13,591 nucleotides of DNA from JBHEMT01 sp046262435 (GTDB lineage: Bacteria; Chloroflexota; Dormibacteria; Aeolococcales; Aeolococcaceae). A model generated the notes under the pieces. The model made no database searches. It worked only from the letters and a program-made list of their open reading frames with translations, and had not been told where the DNA came from. Position 1 is the stretch's first letter. Every line of letters begins with the position of its first letter. Location: contig JBHEMT010000012.1 in assembly GCA_046262435.1 (NCBI GenBank), positions 1 through 13,591 on the forward strand, given 5' to 3'. This document shows positions 1 through 6,259 of this stretch, in pieces. A program made the translations under genes and the position numbers.

Positions 1-138
1 GATATGCGGGTAGAACCAGTCGCCGGTCAGTGCGCACCAGGAGACGATGTCGGTCTCGGTGATGGTCCGACCGCGGGTGCGTTGCCGGTCGCCGACCTGG
101 AGTTCGTCGAAGGTGCGAAAGAGGAGGAATCGGTCCAT
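1..138 (-). CDS. MaoC-like (hotdog) hydratase/hydrolase, N-terminal part
   Basis: Only the first 46 codons are in the window; the rest lies off the left edge. The ATG at 138 follows a textbook ribosome binding site, AGGAGGAG, five bases upstream. The protein begins MDRFLLFRTFDELQVGD and continues with RTITETDIVSWCALTGDWFYPH, the usual opening of MaoC-domain enoyl-CoA hydratases: an F(D/E)xLxVGD strand followed by the D...H active-site region. The GDWFYPH stretch recalls the GDHFYAH stretch that I remember from the hydrolase domain of E. coli PaaZ, where D and H are catalytic. The gene is divergent from the aldehyde dehydrogenase gene and next to paa genes, so ring opening of oxepin-CoA is a reasonable guess. 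A generic acyl-CoA hydratase is the alternative. The family is well supported; the exact role is inferred. Confidence 0.8.
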   Translation of the reverse strand, partial: MDRFLLFRTFDELQVGDRQRTRGRTITETDIVSWCALTGDWFYPHI

Positions 139-196
139 GAATGCTCCTCCTACGAATGGTGCTGCTGGCGATGCCAGAGCGCGCCCTCAACGCGCA

Positions 197-211
197 CTGA
201 CGCCCCGTCAG
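197..211. repeat. perfect 6-bp inverted repeat in the MaoC leader
   Basis: CTGACG and CGTCAG are separated by three C residues, giving a perfect 15-base hairpin-forming sequence. It lies in the predicted 5' leader of the MaoC-like gene, between its promoter and start codon. It could be an RNA hairpin or a small operator; nothing else in the sequence decides between them. The rest of the 139-295 gap shows no other gene. Confidence 0.35.
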
Positions 212-250
212 GCGGCGGAAAATATCGACGCGCCGGCTGATTCCGGGCGG

Positions 251-280
251 AGTCTATGCCGCACCGTGGCGTCCGGTCAA
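251..280 (-). promoter_or_regulatory. predicted promoter of the MaoC-like gene
   Basis: Read on the minus strand there is a -35 box TTGACC (280-275), an 18-base spacer and a -10 box TAGACT (256-251). The start would fall near 245, leaving a leader of about 105 bases before the ATG at 138. The -35 hexamer is identical to the one proposed for paaA. The PaaR-type site at 299-320 lies about 20 bp upstream of this -35 box, so any control of this gene by that site would be from an upstream position. Confidence 0.45.
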
Positions 281-295
281 GGTACGGATGCCTGT

Positions 296-325
296 TTGAC
301 AAACCGTTCGATCGGTGGGTAGGTT
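296..325 (+). promoter_or_regulatory. predicted promoter of the aldehyde dehydrogenase-paaR unit
   Basis: A consensus -35 box TTGACA (296-301) is followed by an 18-base spacer and TAGGTT (320-325, fitting TANNNT). The spacer is almost entirely occupied by the PaaR-type operator at 299-320, a classic repressor position. A start near 332 would give a leader of about 25 bases before the ATG at 357. Confidence 0.6.
299..320. promoter_or_regulatory. PaaR-type operator 1
   Basis: The core ACCGTTCGATCGGT (303-316) is palindromic except at one symmetric base pair. It fits exactly the core ACCGNNCGNNCGGT that I recall for the TetR-family PaaR of Corynebacterium glutamicum; this was not checked against a database. 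The flanks ACAA and GGGT roughly continue the dyad. The site sits between the -35 and -10 boxes of the promoter that drives the adjacent tetR gene, so autorepression is expected. A degenerate second copy overlaps the paaA promoter. Confidence 0.65.
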
Positions 326-356
326 GGCACCGCGCAGCGCCTCCCTGGAGTCTCCC

Positions 357-1784
357 ATGCACGTTTACGACAAGCTCTTCATCGGCGGCCGCTGGTCGGC
401 CCCGTCGTCCAGCGCGATGATCGACGTCATCGACCCCTCCACCGAGGCGGTGGTCGGCCGCGTTCCGGAGGGCGAGCCCGCGGACGTCGACACCGCCGTG
501 GCCGCGGCCCGGCGTGCCTTCGAGAGCTGGTCGGTGCAGCCGGTGAGCGAGCGGGGGGCCGCGCTGGAGCGGCTCCTCACGCTGCTCAAGGAGCACACCG
601 ACGAGATCGCCGGGCTGATCGCCACGGAGATGGGCGCTCCTCTGAAGGTCGCCACCCGGGTGCAGGTGGGTCTGCCGGTCGCGGTCCTGGGCAACATCGT
701 CGCGGTGCTCGGGGAGTTCGGCTTCGAGGAGCGCATCGGCAACTCGCTGGTGCTGCGCGAGCCGGTCGGCGTGGTCGGATGCATCACACCGTGGAACTAC
801 CCGCTGCATCAGGTGGTGGCCAAGGTGGCCCCGGCGCTGGCTGCCGGCTGCACGGTTGTGCTGAAGCCCAGTGAGGTTGCCCCCCTGAGCATCTTCCGCT
901 TTGCGGAACTGGTCGAGCAGGCCGCCTTTCCGCCCGGGGTTTTCAACCTCGTCAGCGGCTACGGTCCCGTGGTCGGCGAGGCGATGGCGGTCCATCCAGG
1001 GGTCGACATGGTGTCCTTCACCGGCTCGACCCGGGCGGGCCGTCGAGTGTCCGAGCTGGCCGCCCAGACGGTGAAGCGGGTCGCCCTCGAGCTGGGAGGC
1101 AAGTCGGCGGCCGTCGTTCTCGACGATGCAGACCTGGACCGCGCCGTCACCGCCGTGGTCAAGAACTGCTATCTCAACTCCGGCCAGACCTGTGCCGCGC
1201 TCACCCGCCTGCTGGTCCCGCAGGCCCGGCTCGCCGATGCCGAGCGGGTGGCCACGGCAGCGGCTGAGGGGTTCCGGCCAGGCAAGGCGCTTGACGCCGC
1301 GGCCAACCTGGGGCCACTTGCCTCAGCGGCTCAGCGTGAGCGGGTGGTCGGCTACATCGAGCGGGGGGTGGAGGAGGGAGCACGGCTGGTCACCGGGGGG
1401 ACCGGCGACGGTGTGTCCGATGGCGGGTACTTCGTTCAGCCGACGGTGTTCTCGGACGTGACCCGGGAGATGACCATTGCCCGCGAGGAGATCTTCGGTC
1501 CGGTGCTGGCGATCATCCCGTATCGCGACGAGGAGGACGCAGTCGCGATCGCCAACGACAGCCAGTACGGCCTGTCCGGCAGCGTCTGGTCGGCGGATGT
1601 CGACCACGCGGTGCGGGTGGCCCGCCGCCTGCGCACCGGCCAGGTGGACATCAACGGTGGCGCCTTCAACCCGGCAGCCCCCTTTGGCGGGTACCGGCAG
1701 TCCGGCAACGGACGCGAGCTGGGCCGGTACGGCCTCGAGGAGTTTCTCGAGACCAAGGCCGTGCAGCTGCCCGCCGAGCGCTGA
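357..1784 (+). CDS. aldehyde dehydrogenase, paa-linked
   Basis: NAD(P)-dependent aldehyde dehydrogenase of 475 residues, normal for the superfamily. Visible motifs are TPWNYPLHQ with the oxyanion Asn147, cofactor-binding Lys170 (VLKPSE), FTGSTRAG at 221-228, general base Glu245 (ALELGGKS), catalytic Cys279 (NSGQTCAAL) and EIFGPV at 378-383, so it looks intact. The ATG at 357 is preceded by TGGAG six bases upstream. The in-frame GTG at 315 was rejected because it lies inside the operator and upstream of the -10 box. The gene shares a promoter with the downstream paaR-type gene. In the phenylacetate setting it could oxidise phenylacetaldehyde to phenylacetate, or the ring-opened semialdehyde-CoA, a job done by the dehydrogenase domain of PaaZ or by stand-alone PacL. 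The sequence is that of an ordinary aldehyde dehydrogenase and does not resemble the divergent PaaZ domain, so the substrate is undecided. Confidence 0.93.
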   Translation: MHVYDKLFIGGRWSAPSSSAMIDVIDPSTEAVVGRVPEGEPADVDTAVAAARRAFESWSVQPVSERGAALERLLTLLKEHTDEIAGLIATEMGAPLKVATRVQVGLPVAVLGNIVAVLGEFGFEERIGNSLVLREPVGVVGCITPWNYPLHQVVAKVAPALAAGCTVVLKPSEVAPLSIFRFAELVEQAAFPPGVFNLVSGYGPVVGEAMAVHPGVDMVSFTGSTRAGRRVSELAAQTVKRVALELGGKSAAVVLDDADLDRAVTAVVKNCYLNSGQTCAALTRLLVPQARLADAERVATAAAEGFRPGKALDAAANLGPLASAAQRERVVGYIERGVEEGARLVTGGTGDGVSDGGYFVQPTVFSDVTREMTIAREEIFGPVLAIIPYRDEEDAVAIANDSQYGLSGSVWSADVDHAVRVARRLRTGQVDINGGAFNPAAPFGGYRQSGNGRELGRYGLEEFLETKAVQLPAER

Positions 1785-1791
1785 CCCTCCG

Positions 1792-2403
1792 GTGGGTCGG
1801 GTTCCACTGGCCGAACGGGCGCCCTACGACCGCGACCACATCGTCGACGTCGCCGTCCGCGTCTTCCACGAGCGCGGATTCGACGGCACCTCGATGGCCG
1901 ACATCGCCGCGGCCCTGGGGATACACAAGAGCAGCCTGTATCACCACATCTCGGGCAAGGAGGCGCTCCTCGACGAAGCGGTGAAGCGCGCCCTCAATGC
2001 GCTGCATGGGATGCTCGCCGAGCCTGAAGCCGTCGAGGGCCGAGCCGTGCACCGGCTCCGCTATGTGGTGCGGCGAACCGTGGAGATCATGGTCCGCCAG
2101 CTTCCCGAGGTGACCCTGCTGCTGCGGGTGCGGGGCAACACACCCACCGAGCGCTGGGCGCTCTCCCGGCGGCGCGACTTCGACCGCGCCGTGCAGGCAC
2201 TGCTCGCCCAGGCGATCGCCGACGGTGACCTGCGCGCCGACATCGAGGCCAGTCTGGCCACCCGCCTGGTCTTTGGGATGTCGAACTCGGTGACCGAGTG
2301 GTACAGCGCAGGCGGCAGGTTGGCCGCCGGCGACCTCGCCAACGCCATCTCCGACATCGTCTTCACCGGGCTGGATGCCACTCCCACCCGGACCGCTCAC
2401 TGA
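1792..2403 (+). CDS. paaR: TetR-family repressor, PaaR type
   Basis: A 203-residue TetR/AcrR regulator. The helix-turn-helix covers roughly residues 33-56 (TSMADIAAALGIHKSSLYHH), followed by the usual GKEALL. The C-terminal ligand domain contains LLLRVRGNTPTERWAL and GMSNSVTEWYSAGG, which match my memory of the TetR regulators found beside actinobacterial paa genes. The GTG at 1792 starts 7 bases after the aldehyde dehydrogenase stop and gives the family's usual length; no clear ribosome binding site is seen, so translation may be coupled. By analogy with PaaR proteins of Thermus and Corynebacterium it should repress paa promoters and release DNA on binding phenylacetyl-CoA. Its own promoter carries a matching operator. 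Its 3' end overlaps the 3' end of paaE, on the opposite strand, by 7 bases. Confidence 0.85.
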   Translation: MGRVPLAERAPYDRDHIVDVAVRVFHERGFDGTSMADIAAALGIHKSSLYHHISGKEALLDEAVKRALNALHGMLAEPEAVEGRAVHRLRYVVRRTVEIMVRQLPEVTLLLRVRGNTPTERWALSRRRDFDRAVQALLAQAIADGDLRADIEASLATRLVFGMSNSVTEWYSAGGRLAAGDLANAISDIVFTGLDATPTRTAH

Positions 2404-3500
2404 TCGTAGTCGAGGGTCACCCGAGCGCTGGTGGGATGCGACTGACAGGCGAGCACGTAGCCGGCCTCGACCTCGACCTCCTCGAGCGCGTAGTTCTGCT
2501 CCATCTCCACGGTGCCCTCCACAAGCCGCGCTCGGCAGGTTCCGCACACGCCGCCCTTGCATGCGTACGGAGCGTCGGCGCGGATGCGCAGGGTGGCGTC
2601 GAGAATCGGCTCCGCGTCGCCGGCAAGCGAGAAGGTTGAGGCGCGGCCGTCGAGCACGACGGTCACGGTCGCGGACCCGGCATCGGTCGGCGCGCGCGGC
2701 CGGACCGCCTCCTCACGTCCCTCGGCATGGAAGAGCTCGGTGTGGATCCTGGCGGGATCGACACCGCGGGCCTTGAGCACCTCACGACCCCCGGTGACCA
2801 TGCTCGCGGGGCCGCAGAGGAACCAGGCATCCACGCCCGCCGGCGGGATCAGGGTGTCAAGGAACTGTTCCAGCCGGCCGGCCTCGATGCGACCGCTGAA
2901 CAGGTCGACATCGAGCCGCTCGCGCGAGAGCACGTGATAGAGGCACACCCGATCCGGATAGCGGTTCTTGAGGTCCTCGAGCTCCTCAAGGAACATGATC
3001 GTCTGGGTGGTGCGGTTGCCGTAGACAAGGGTGAACTCGCTGCGCTGTTCCACCTCCAGCGTGGTGGCCATGATCGACAGGATCGGCGTGATACCGCTTC
3101 CCGCGGCGATGGCCACATAGCGGCGCCGCGCCGAGGCATCCAGGGGGGTGCTGAAACGGCCGGTGGGGGTCATCACCTCGAGGCGGTCGCCCGCCCGCAG
3201 CCTCGAGTGTGCGAAGCTGGAAAACACCCCGCCGGGGAGCAGCTTCACCGCCACCTGGAGACGTCCAGAGCCTGCAGGCGAGGAGATCGAGTAGTTGCGG
3301 CGGGCCTCATCACCGGCAACGGTGTGACGCAGGGACACATGCTGCCCCTGGGTGAACCGATAGTCCTCGCGCAGTTCCGGCGGCACCGCAAAGGTGATCG
3401 CCACCGCGTCGTCGGTGAGCCGGTCCACGCGGGACACCACGAGCTCGTGAAAGACCGCGTGCCGCCGGGGAGCCGTTGCCGGTTCGACGGGAAGGGCCAC
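2397..3500 (-). CDS. paaE: PaaE, ring-1,2-epoxidase reductase subunit
   Basis: A 367-residue reductase that passes electrons from NADPH through FAD and a 2Fe-2S centre to the PaaA di-iron site. Domains in order: ferredoxin-reductase FAD domain (about 15-120, with RNYSISS at 68-74), NAD(P) domain (about 125-245, with GSGITP at 134-139 and FLCGPASM near 227-234), then a plant-type ferredoxin domain (about 275-367) with cluster cysteines 314, 319, 322 and 352 (ACKGGVCGTC ... LAC). Length is close to the roughly 356 residues of E. coli PaaE. The open frame continues upstream inside paaD, but homology starts near the GTG at 3500. That GTG shares one base with the paaD stop (TAGTG), which points to coupled translation. 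It is the last gene of paaABCDE and overlaps convergent paaR by 7 bases. Confidence 0.95.
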   Translation of the reverse strand: MALPVEPATAPRRHAVFHELVVSRVDRLTDDAVAITFAVPPELREDYRFTQGQHVSLRHTVAGDEARRNYSISSPAGSGRLQVAVKLLPGGVFSSFAHSRLRAGDRLEVMTPTGRFSTPLDASARRRYVAIAAGSGITPILSIMATTLEVEQRSEFTLVYGNRTTQTIMFLEELEDLKNRYPDRVCLYHVLSRERLDVDLFSGRIEAGRLEQFLDTLIPPAGVDAWFLCGPASMVTGGREVLKARGVDPARIHTELFHAEGREEAVRPRAPTDAGSATVTVVLDGRASTFSLAGDAEPILDATLRIRADAPYACKGGVCGTCRARLVEGTVEMEQNYALEEVEVEAGYVLACQSHPTSARVTLDYDQ

Positions 3501-3994
3501 TAGTGCGGCTTGAAGTGGTCGAACGGCTCCCGGCAACCGCCGCAACGGAAGAGCGCCTTGCATGGCGTGGAGCCGAAGTGACTCAGCTCCGCGGTGTGGG
3601 CTGAGCCGCACTGCGGACACGCGACGCCGGCCGGTCTCGCCCCCTGGCACCCCGCGGCCGCCACCCCCCCGGGGGGCGCAATGCCGTACTCGTGAAGCTT
3701 GCGTCGCCCCTGATCTGACATCCAGTCGGTGGTCCACGCAGGGGCCAGCACCATGCGCACCCGGACGTTGGCGTACCCTCGGCGCTGCAGGGCGCTGGTC
3801 ACGTCGTCGCGCATCACCTCGAGCGCCGGACAGCCTGAGTAGGTCGGGGTGAGGTCCACCTCGATGCCGCCGTTCGGGACAGCACGCACGTCACGCAGAA
3901 CCCCGAGGTCGTCCAGGGTGAGCACGGGGATTTCGGGGTCACATACCGCGGCGGCAATGGCCCGCGCCTCGGCGATCTCGCGCGCGCTCACCAT
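3500..3994 (-). CDS. paaD: PaaD, epoxidase Fe-S assembly protein
   Basis: A 164-residue protein, matching the usual length of about 165. Residues 5-105 are a DUF59/MIP18-type domain with DPEIPVLTLDDLGVLRDV and the TYSGCPA motif (Cys55). The C-terminus is a zinc-ribbon-like region with CPQCGS (Cys126, Cys129) and CGGC (Cys151, Cys154); Cys116 and Cys145 are extra. The family is needed for iron or Fe-S maturation of the PaaABCE complex and is not itself catalytic. The ATG at 3994 (AGGGG five bases upstream) overlaps the paaC stop by 7 bases; the GTG at 3991, overlapping as GTGA, is an alternative. The longer in-frame extension to 4093 lies inside paaC and shows no homology. Confidence 0.94.
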   Translation of the reverse strand: MVSAREIAEARAIAAAVCDPEIPVLTLDDLGVLRDVRAVPNGGIEVDLTPTYSGCPALEVMRDDVTSALQRRGYANVRVRMVLAPAWTTDWMSDQGRRKLHEYGIAPPGGVAAAGCQGARPAGVACPQCGSAHTAELSHFGSTPCKALFRCGGCREPFDHFKPH

Positions 3995-4746
3995 GTGGCC
4001 CCTGGGTGGGCGCGATGCAGATGTTGCATCTCGGCGAGAAGGTAGCCGAGAGCCTCGGTGTGCAGGCCCTGCCGGCCGCCGCGGGGCGTCCATCGTCCCT
4101 CCGGCCGGCGCAGTGTGGCCTCGGCGAGCAGCGAGTCGAGAAAGGCGTCCACCGGGGCTCGCAGCGAGAGCGGGGCGACGGCCACACCCTCGCGCGCCAG
4201 GCTGTCGGTCAGCTCATCCCCCTCGAAGAGCTCGGCGCCATACGGCCAGACCATGTCGACCGCCCGCTGCATGCGCAGGTGGCTCTCCGCAGTACCATCG
4301 CCGAGGCGCAGAGTCCACTGGGTCGCGTGGTCTCGATGGTAGTCCGCTTCCTTGGCGCCCTTGGCCGCCACTGCGGCCAGCACAGGGTCGCTCGAGCCGC
4401 TGAGCTCGCGGTAGAGAGCCAGCTGGTAGGTGGAGAACAGCAGCTGGCGGGCGATCGTCTGCGCGAAGTTGCCATTGTCGAGTTCGACCAGCTGGCAGTT
4501 GACAAACTCGCGTTCGTCACGCAGGTAGGCGAGCGCATCCTCGTCGCGTCCGGTTCCCTCGAGCTCGCCTGCGTGACTGAGGAGGCTGCGCGCCTGGCCG
4601 AGCAGGTCGAGGCCGATGTTGGTGAGGGCGATGTCCTCCTCCAGCTGCGGCGCCCGGGCGGACCAAGAGCCGAGCTGCTGGGCGAGCACCAGGCAGTCGT
4701 CACCGAGGCGAAGCGCGTAGAGCGCCCTGCCGGCGAGACCGCTCAC
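3988..4746 (-). CDS. paaC: PaaC, epoxidase structural subunit
   Basis: A 252-residue ferritin-like helical subunit that pairs with catalytic PaaA in the phenylacetyl-CoA 1,2-epoxidase; E. coli PaaC has about 248. Recognisable stretches are YALRLGDDCLVLAQQLGSW, LEEDIALTNIGLDLLGQARS, EREFVNCQLVELDNGNFAQT and EADYHRDHATQWTLRLGDG, all typical of PaaC. The subunit is regarded as structural, having lost the di-iron site. The start is GTG at 4746, overlapping the paaB stop as GTGA. The open frame runs on upstream as far as 5223, but that part lies over paaB and paaA and is a shadow. Confidence 0.95.
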   Translation of the reverse strand: MSGLAGRALYALRLGDDCLVLAQQLGSWSARAPQLEEDIALTNIGLDLLGQARSLLSHAGELEGTGRDEDALAYLRDEREFVNCQLVELDNGNFAQTIARQLLFSTYQLALYRELSGSSDPVLAAVAAKGAKEADYHRDHATQWTLRLGDGTAESHLRMQRAVDMVWPYGAELFEGDELTDSLAREGVAVAPLSLRAPVDAFLDSLLAEATLRRPEGRWTPRGGRQGLHTEALGYLLAEMQHLHRAHPGATW

Positions 4747-5033
4747 AGGTGCTCCACGGTGTCGGGCACCACGTAGAAGGTGGGATGCCGGTACACCTTG
4801 TCCGCCGCCGGGTCGAAGAACGGCTCCTTCTCGTCCGGCGAGGAGGCGGTGATCGCAGCGGCAGGCACCACCCAGAGACTCACCCCCTCCTGACGGCGGG
4901 TGTACACATCGCGCGCGTTGCGCAGCGCCATGGCCGCATCGGGAGCATGCAGGCTTCCCACGTGGTTGTGGCTCAGCCCACGCCGGCTGCGCACGAACAC
5001 CTCCCAGAGTGGCCAGTTGTCGGCAGCGCTCAT
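4743..5033 (-). CDS. paaB: PaaB, epoxidase small subunit
   Basis: A 96-residue protein containing the family signature WPLWEVFVRSRRGLSHNHVG, then ALRNARDVYTRRQEG and SLWVV. Length equals that of E. coli PaaB within one residue. PaaB is a small subunit that bridges PaaAC units in the epoxidase complex. The ATG at 5033 overlaps the paaA stop as ATGA, so translation is probably coupled and stoichiometric. Assignment is secure because the family is short and highly conserved. Confidence 0.96.
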   Translation of the reverse strand: MSAADNWPLWEVFVRSRRGLSHNHVGSLHAPDAAMALRNARDVYTRRQEGVSLWVVPAAAITASSPDEKEPFFDPAADKVYRHPTFYVVPDTVEHL

Positions 5034-6013
5034 CCTGGGTGCCCGGTCCGGACCGCCTGTTTGGCAGCGTAGGCGGCTGCCGCCTCACGCACCCAGCGAC
5101 CCTGCTCGTGGGCGGTGCGCCGATGGTCGAGCCGCTGGCGGTTGCACGGCCCATCGCCGGCCACCACGGCCTTGAACTCGGTCCAGTCGATGGGGCCGAT
5201 GTCGTAGTGGTCGCGCGCCTCATTCCAGCACAGTTCCGGATCAGGAAGGCTGAGGCCGAGGATCCCTGCCTGGGGAACGCTCATGTCGACAAAGCGCTGC
5301 CGCAGGTCGTCGTTGGAGTGGCGCTTGATGCGCCAGGCCATCGACTGCGCGCTGTTGGGCGAGTCGTCATCGGGAGGGCCGAACATCATGATCGCGGGCC
5401 ACCACCAGCGATCCACCGCGTCCTGGGCCATCGCGTGCTGCGCCGCGGTCCCGTGCGAGAGGACGTTGAGAATCTCGAAACCCTGGCGCTGATGGAACGA
5501 CTCCTCCTTACAGATCCGCACCATCCCCCGCGCGTAGGGCCCGTAGGAGCAGCGGCAGAGTGGGATCTGGTTGACGATGGCAGCGCCGTCGACCAGCCAG
5601 CCAATCGCTCCCATGTCGGCCCAGGTCAGCGTCGGGTAGTTGAAGATGCTCGAGTAGCGCTGCCGTCCGGCGTGGAGCAGGTCGAGGAGCTCCTCGCGGT
5701 CGACGCCAAGGGTTTCGGCAGCCCCGTAGAGGTAGAGCCCGTGGCCGGCCTCATCCTGAACCTTGGCCATGAGGATCGCCTTGCGCCGAAGCGACGGCGC
5801 CCGGGTGATCCAGTTGCCCTCCGGCTGCATGCCGATGATTTCGGAGTGGGCATGCTGCGCGATCTGACGAACCAGGGTCTTGCGATACGCGTCGGGCATC
5901 CAGTCCCGCGGCTCGATCCGCTGCTCGGCGGCAATGGTGCGCTCGAACTGCTCGTGGAGTTCCGCGGCTTCGGCCGCCGGAGCGGGCGTAGGGGAAGCAG
6001 CACTGGCGCTCAC
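5030..6013 (-). CDS. paaA: PaaA, ring-1,2-epoxidase catalytic subunit
   Basis: A 327-residue di-iron monooxygenase subunit that adds one oxygen atom to the ring of phenylacetyl-CoA. Likely iron ligands lie in SEIIGMQPE (Glu58), the ExxH motif DEAGH (Glu88, His91) and KEESFHQ (Glu170 or Glu171, His174). Other family stretches are NWITRAPSLRRKAILMAKVQ, WWWPAIMMFGP and WRIKRHSNDDLRQ. The first 15 or so residues are Ala/Pro-rich and non-conserved, which explains why it is longer than the roughly 309 residues of E. coli PaaA. The GTG at 6013 was chosen because GAGGAGG lies five bases upstream and homology begins soon after. It is the first gene of paaABCDE, driven by the promoter at 6084-6112, which overlaps a PaaR-type site. 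Confidence 0.96.
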   Translation of the reverse strand: MSASAASPTPAPAAEAAELHEQFERTIAAEQRIEPRDWMPDAYRKTLVRQIAQHAHSEIIGMQPEGNWITRAPSLRRKAILMAKVQDEAGHGLYLYGAAETLGVDREELLDLLHAGRQRYSSIFNYPTLTWADMGAIGWLVDGAAIVNQIPLCRCSYGPYARGMVRICKEESFHQRQGFEILNVLSHGTAAQHAMAQDAVDRWWWPAIMMFGPPDDDSPNSAQSMAWRIKRHSNDDLRQRFVDMSVPQAGILGLSLPDPELCWNEARDHYDIGPIDWTEFKAVVAGDGPCNRQRLDHRRTAHEQGRWVREAAAAYAAKQAVRTGHPG

Positions 6014-6063
6014 GTGGGCCTCCTCGGAACGCCGGCCGGGCCAGGGCATCCAGGCCAAGAGAA

Positions 6064-6085
6064 ACCAGCCGATCGTTCGATAGAT
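6064..6085. promoter_or_regulatory. PaaR-type operator 2 (degenerate)
   Basis: The core GCCGATCGTTCGAT (6068-6081) matches ACCGNNCGNNCGGT at 8 of the 10 defined bases, and it shares the stretch CCGATCG(A/T)(A/T)CG with operator 1. It overlaps the -10 box of the paaA promoter and the predicted start point, a position that would block transcription when PaaR is bound. The weaker match may mean lower affinity than the autoregulatory site. Confidence 0.55.
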
Positions 6086-6112
6086 TCTAGCGCCGCGGAC
6101 GCGCCCGGTCAA
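6084..6112 (-). promoter_or_regulatory. predicted promoter of paaABCDE
   Basis: On the minus strand, TTGACC (6112-6107), a 17-base spacer and TAGAAT (6089-6084) form a strong housekeeping-type promoter, with five of six matches in each box. The start would be near 6077, leaving a leader of about 63 bases before the paaA GTG at 6013. Confidence 0.65.
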
Positions 6113-6121
6113 GCAAATGTG

Positions 6122-6135
6122 CGCACCCGGGTGCG
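6122..6135. promoter_or_regulatory. perfect 14-bp palindrome in the paaA-paaI gap
   Basis: CGCACCCGGGTGCG is perfectly self-complementary. It lies ten bases upstream of the paaA -35 box and about 80 bases upstream of the paaI -10 box. Its position suits a second regulator acting on paaA, on paaI, or on both. The sequence is not a PaaR site and I do not recognise it as another known operator. Confidence 0.35.
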
Positions 6136-6214
6136 GCGGCGGAGTGGCCGCTTGCCTCGCCGTCATCCCCTCACCGCACCGGCGGACCCGTGGCGCAGCC
6201 AAACGTTGGGTGGA

Positions 6215-6220
6215 TATACT
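6215..6220 (+). promoter_or_regulatory. possible -10 box for paaI-paaK
   Basis: TATACT matches TATAAT at five of six bases and lies about 40 bases upstream of the paaI start. No convincing -35 box is found 16-18 bases further upstream, so the promoter may be weak or need an activator. No PaaR-type site overlaps it. Confidence 0.4.
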
Positions 6221-6259
6221 GGGCCGCCGGAACAGGTAGCGGCGCCCCGGGAGAGAGCC

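Noticed and set aside
315..356. GTG start for the aldehyde dehydrogenase at 315
   Set aside because: It falls inside the operator and ahead of the -10 box, so it would not be on the mRNA. The ATG at 357 has a ribosome binding site and matches the family start.
150..995. 281-residue minus-strand frame opposite the aldehyde dehydrogenase
   Set aside because: Composition is Arg/His/Gly/Asp-rich shadow sequence with no motif, and it covers the divergent promoter region and a strongly supported gene.
1477..1791. N-terminal extension of the TetR regulator
   Set aside because: It lies out of frame inside the aldehyde dehydrogenase gene; the TetR fold and normal length are accounted for from 1792.
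3501..3737. N-terminal extension of PaaE
   Set aside because: It lies out of frame inside paaD. Homology to the ferredoxin-reductase domain begins just after the GTG at 3500.
5009..6259. Long plus-strand open frame that reads into paaI and would give a 568-residue protein
   Set aside because: The part before 6260 is antisense to paaA, has no recognisable domain, and is the usual shadow frame of GC-rich coding DNA. PaaI homology begins at the ATG at 6260, just downstream of a possible ribosome binding site.
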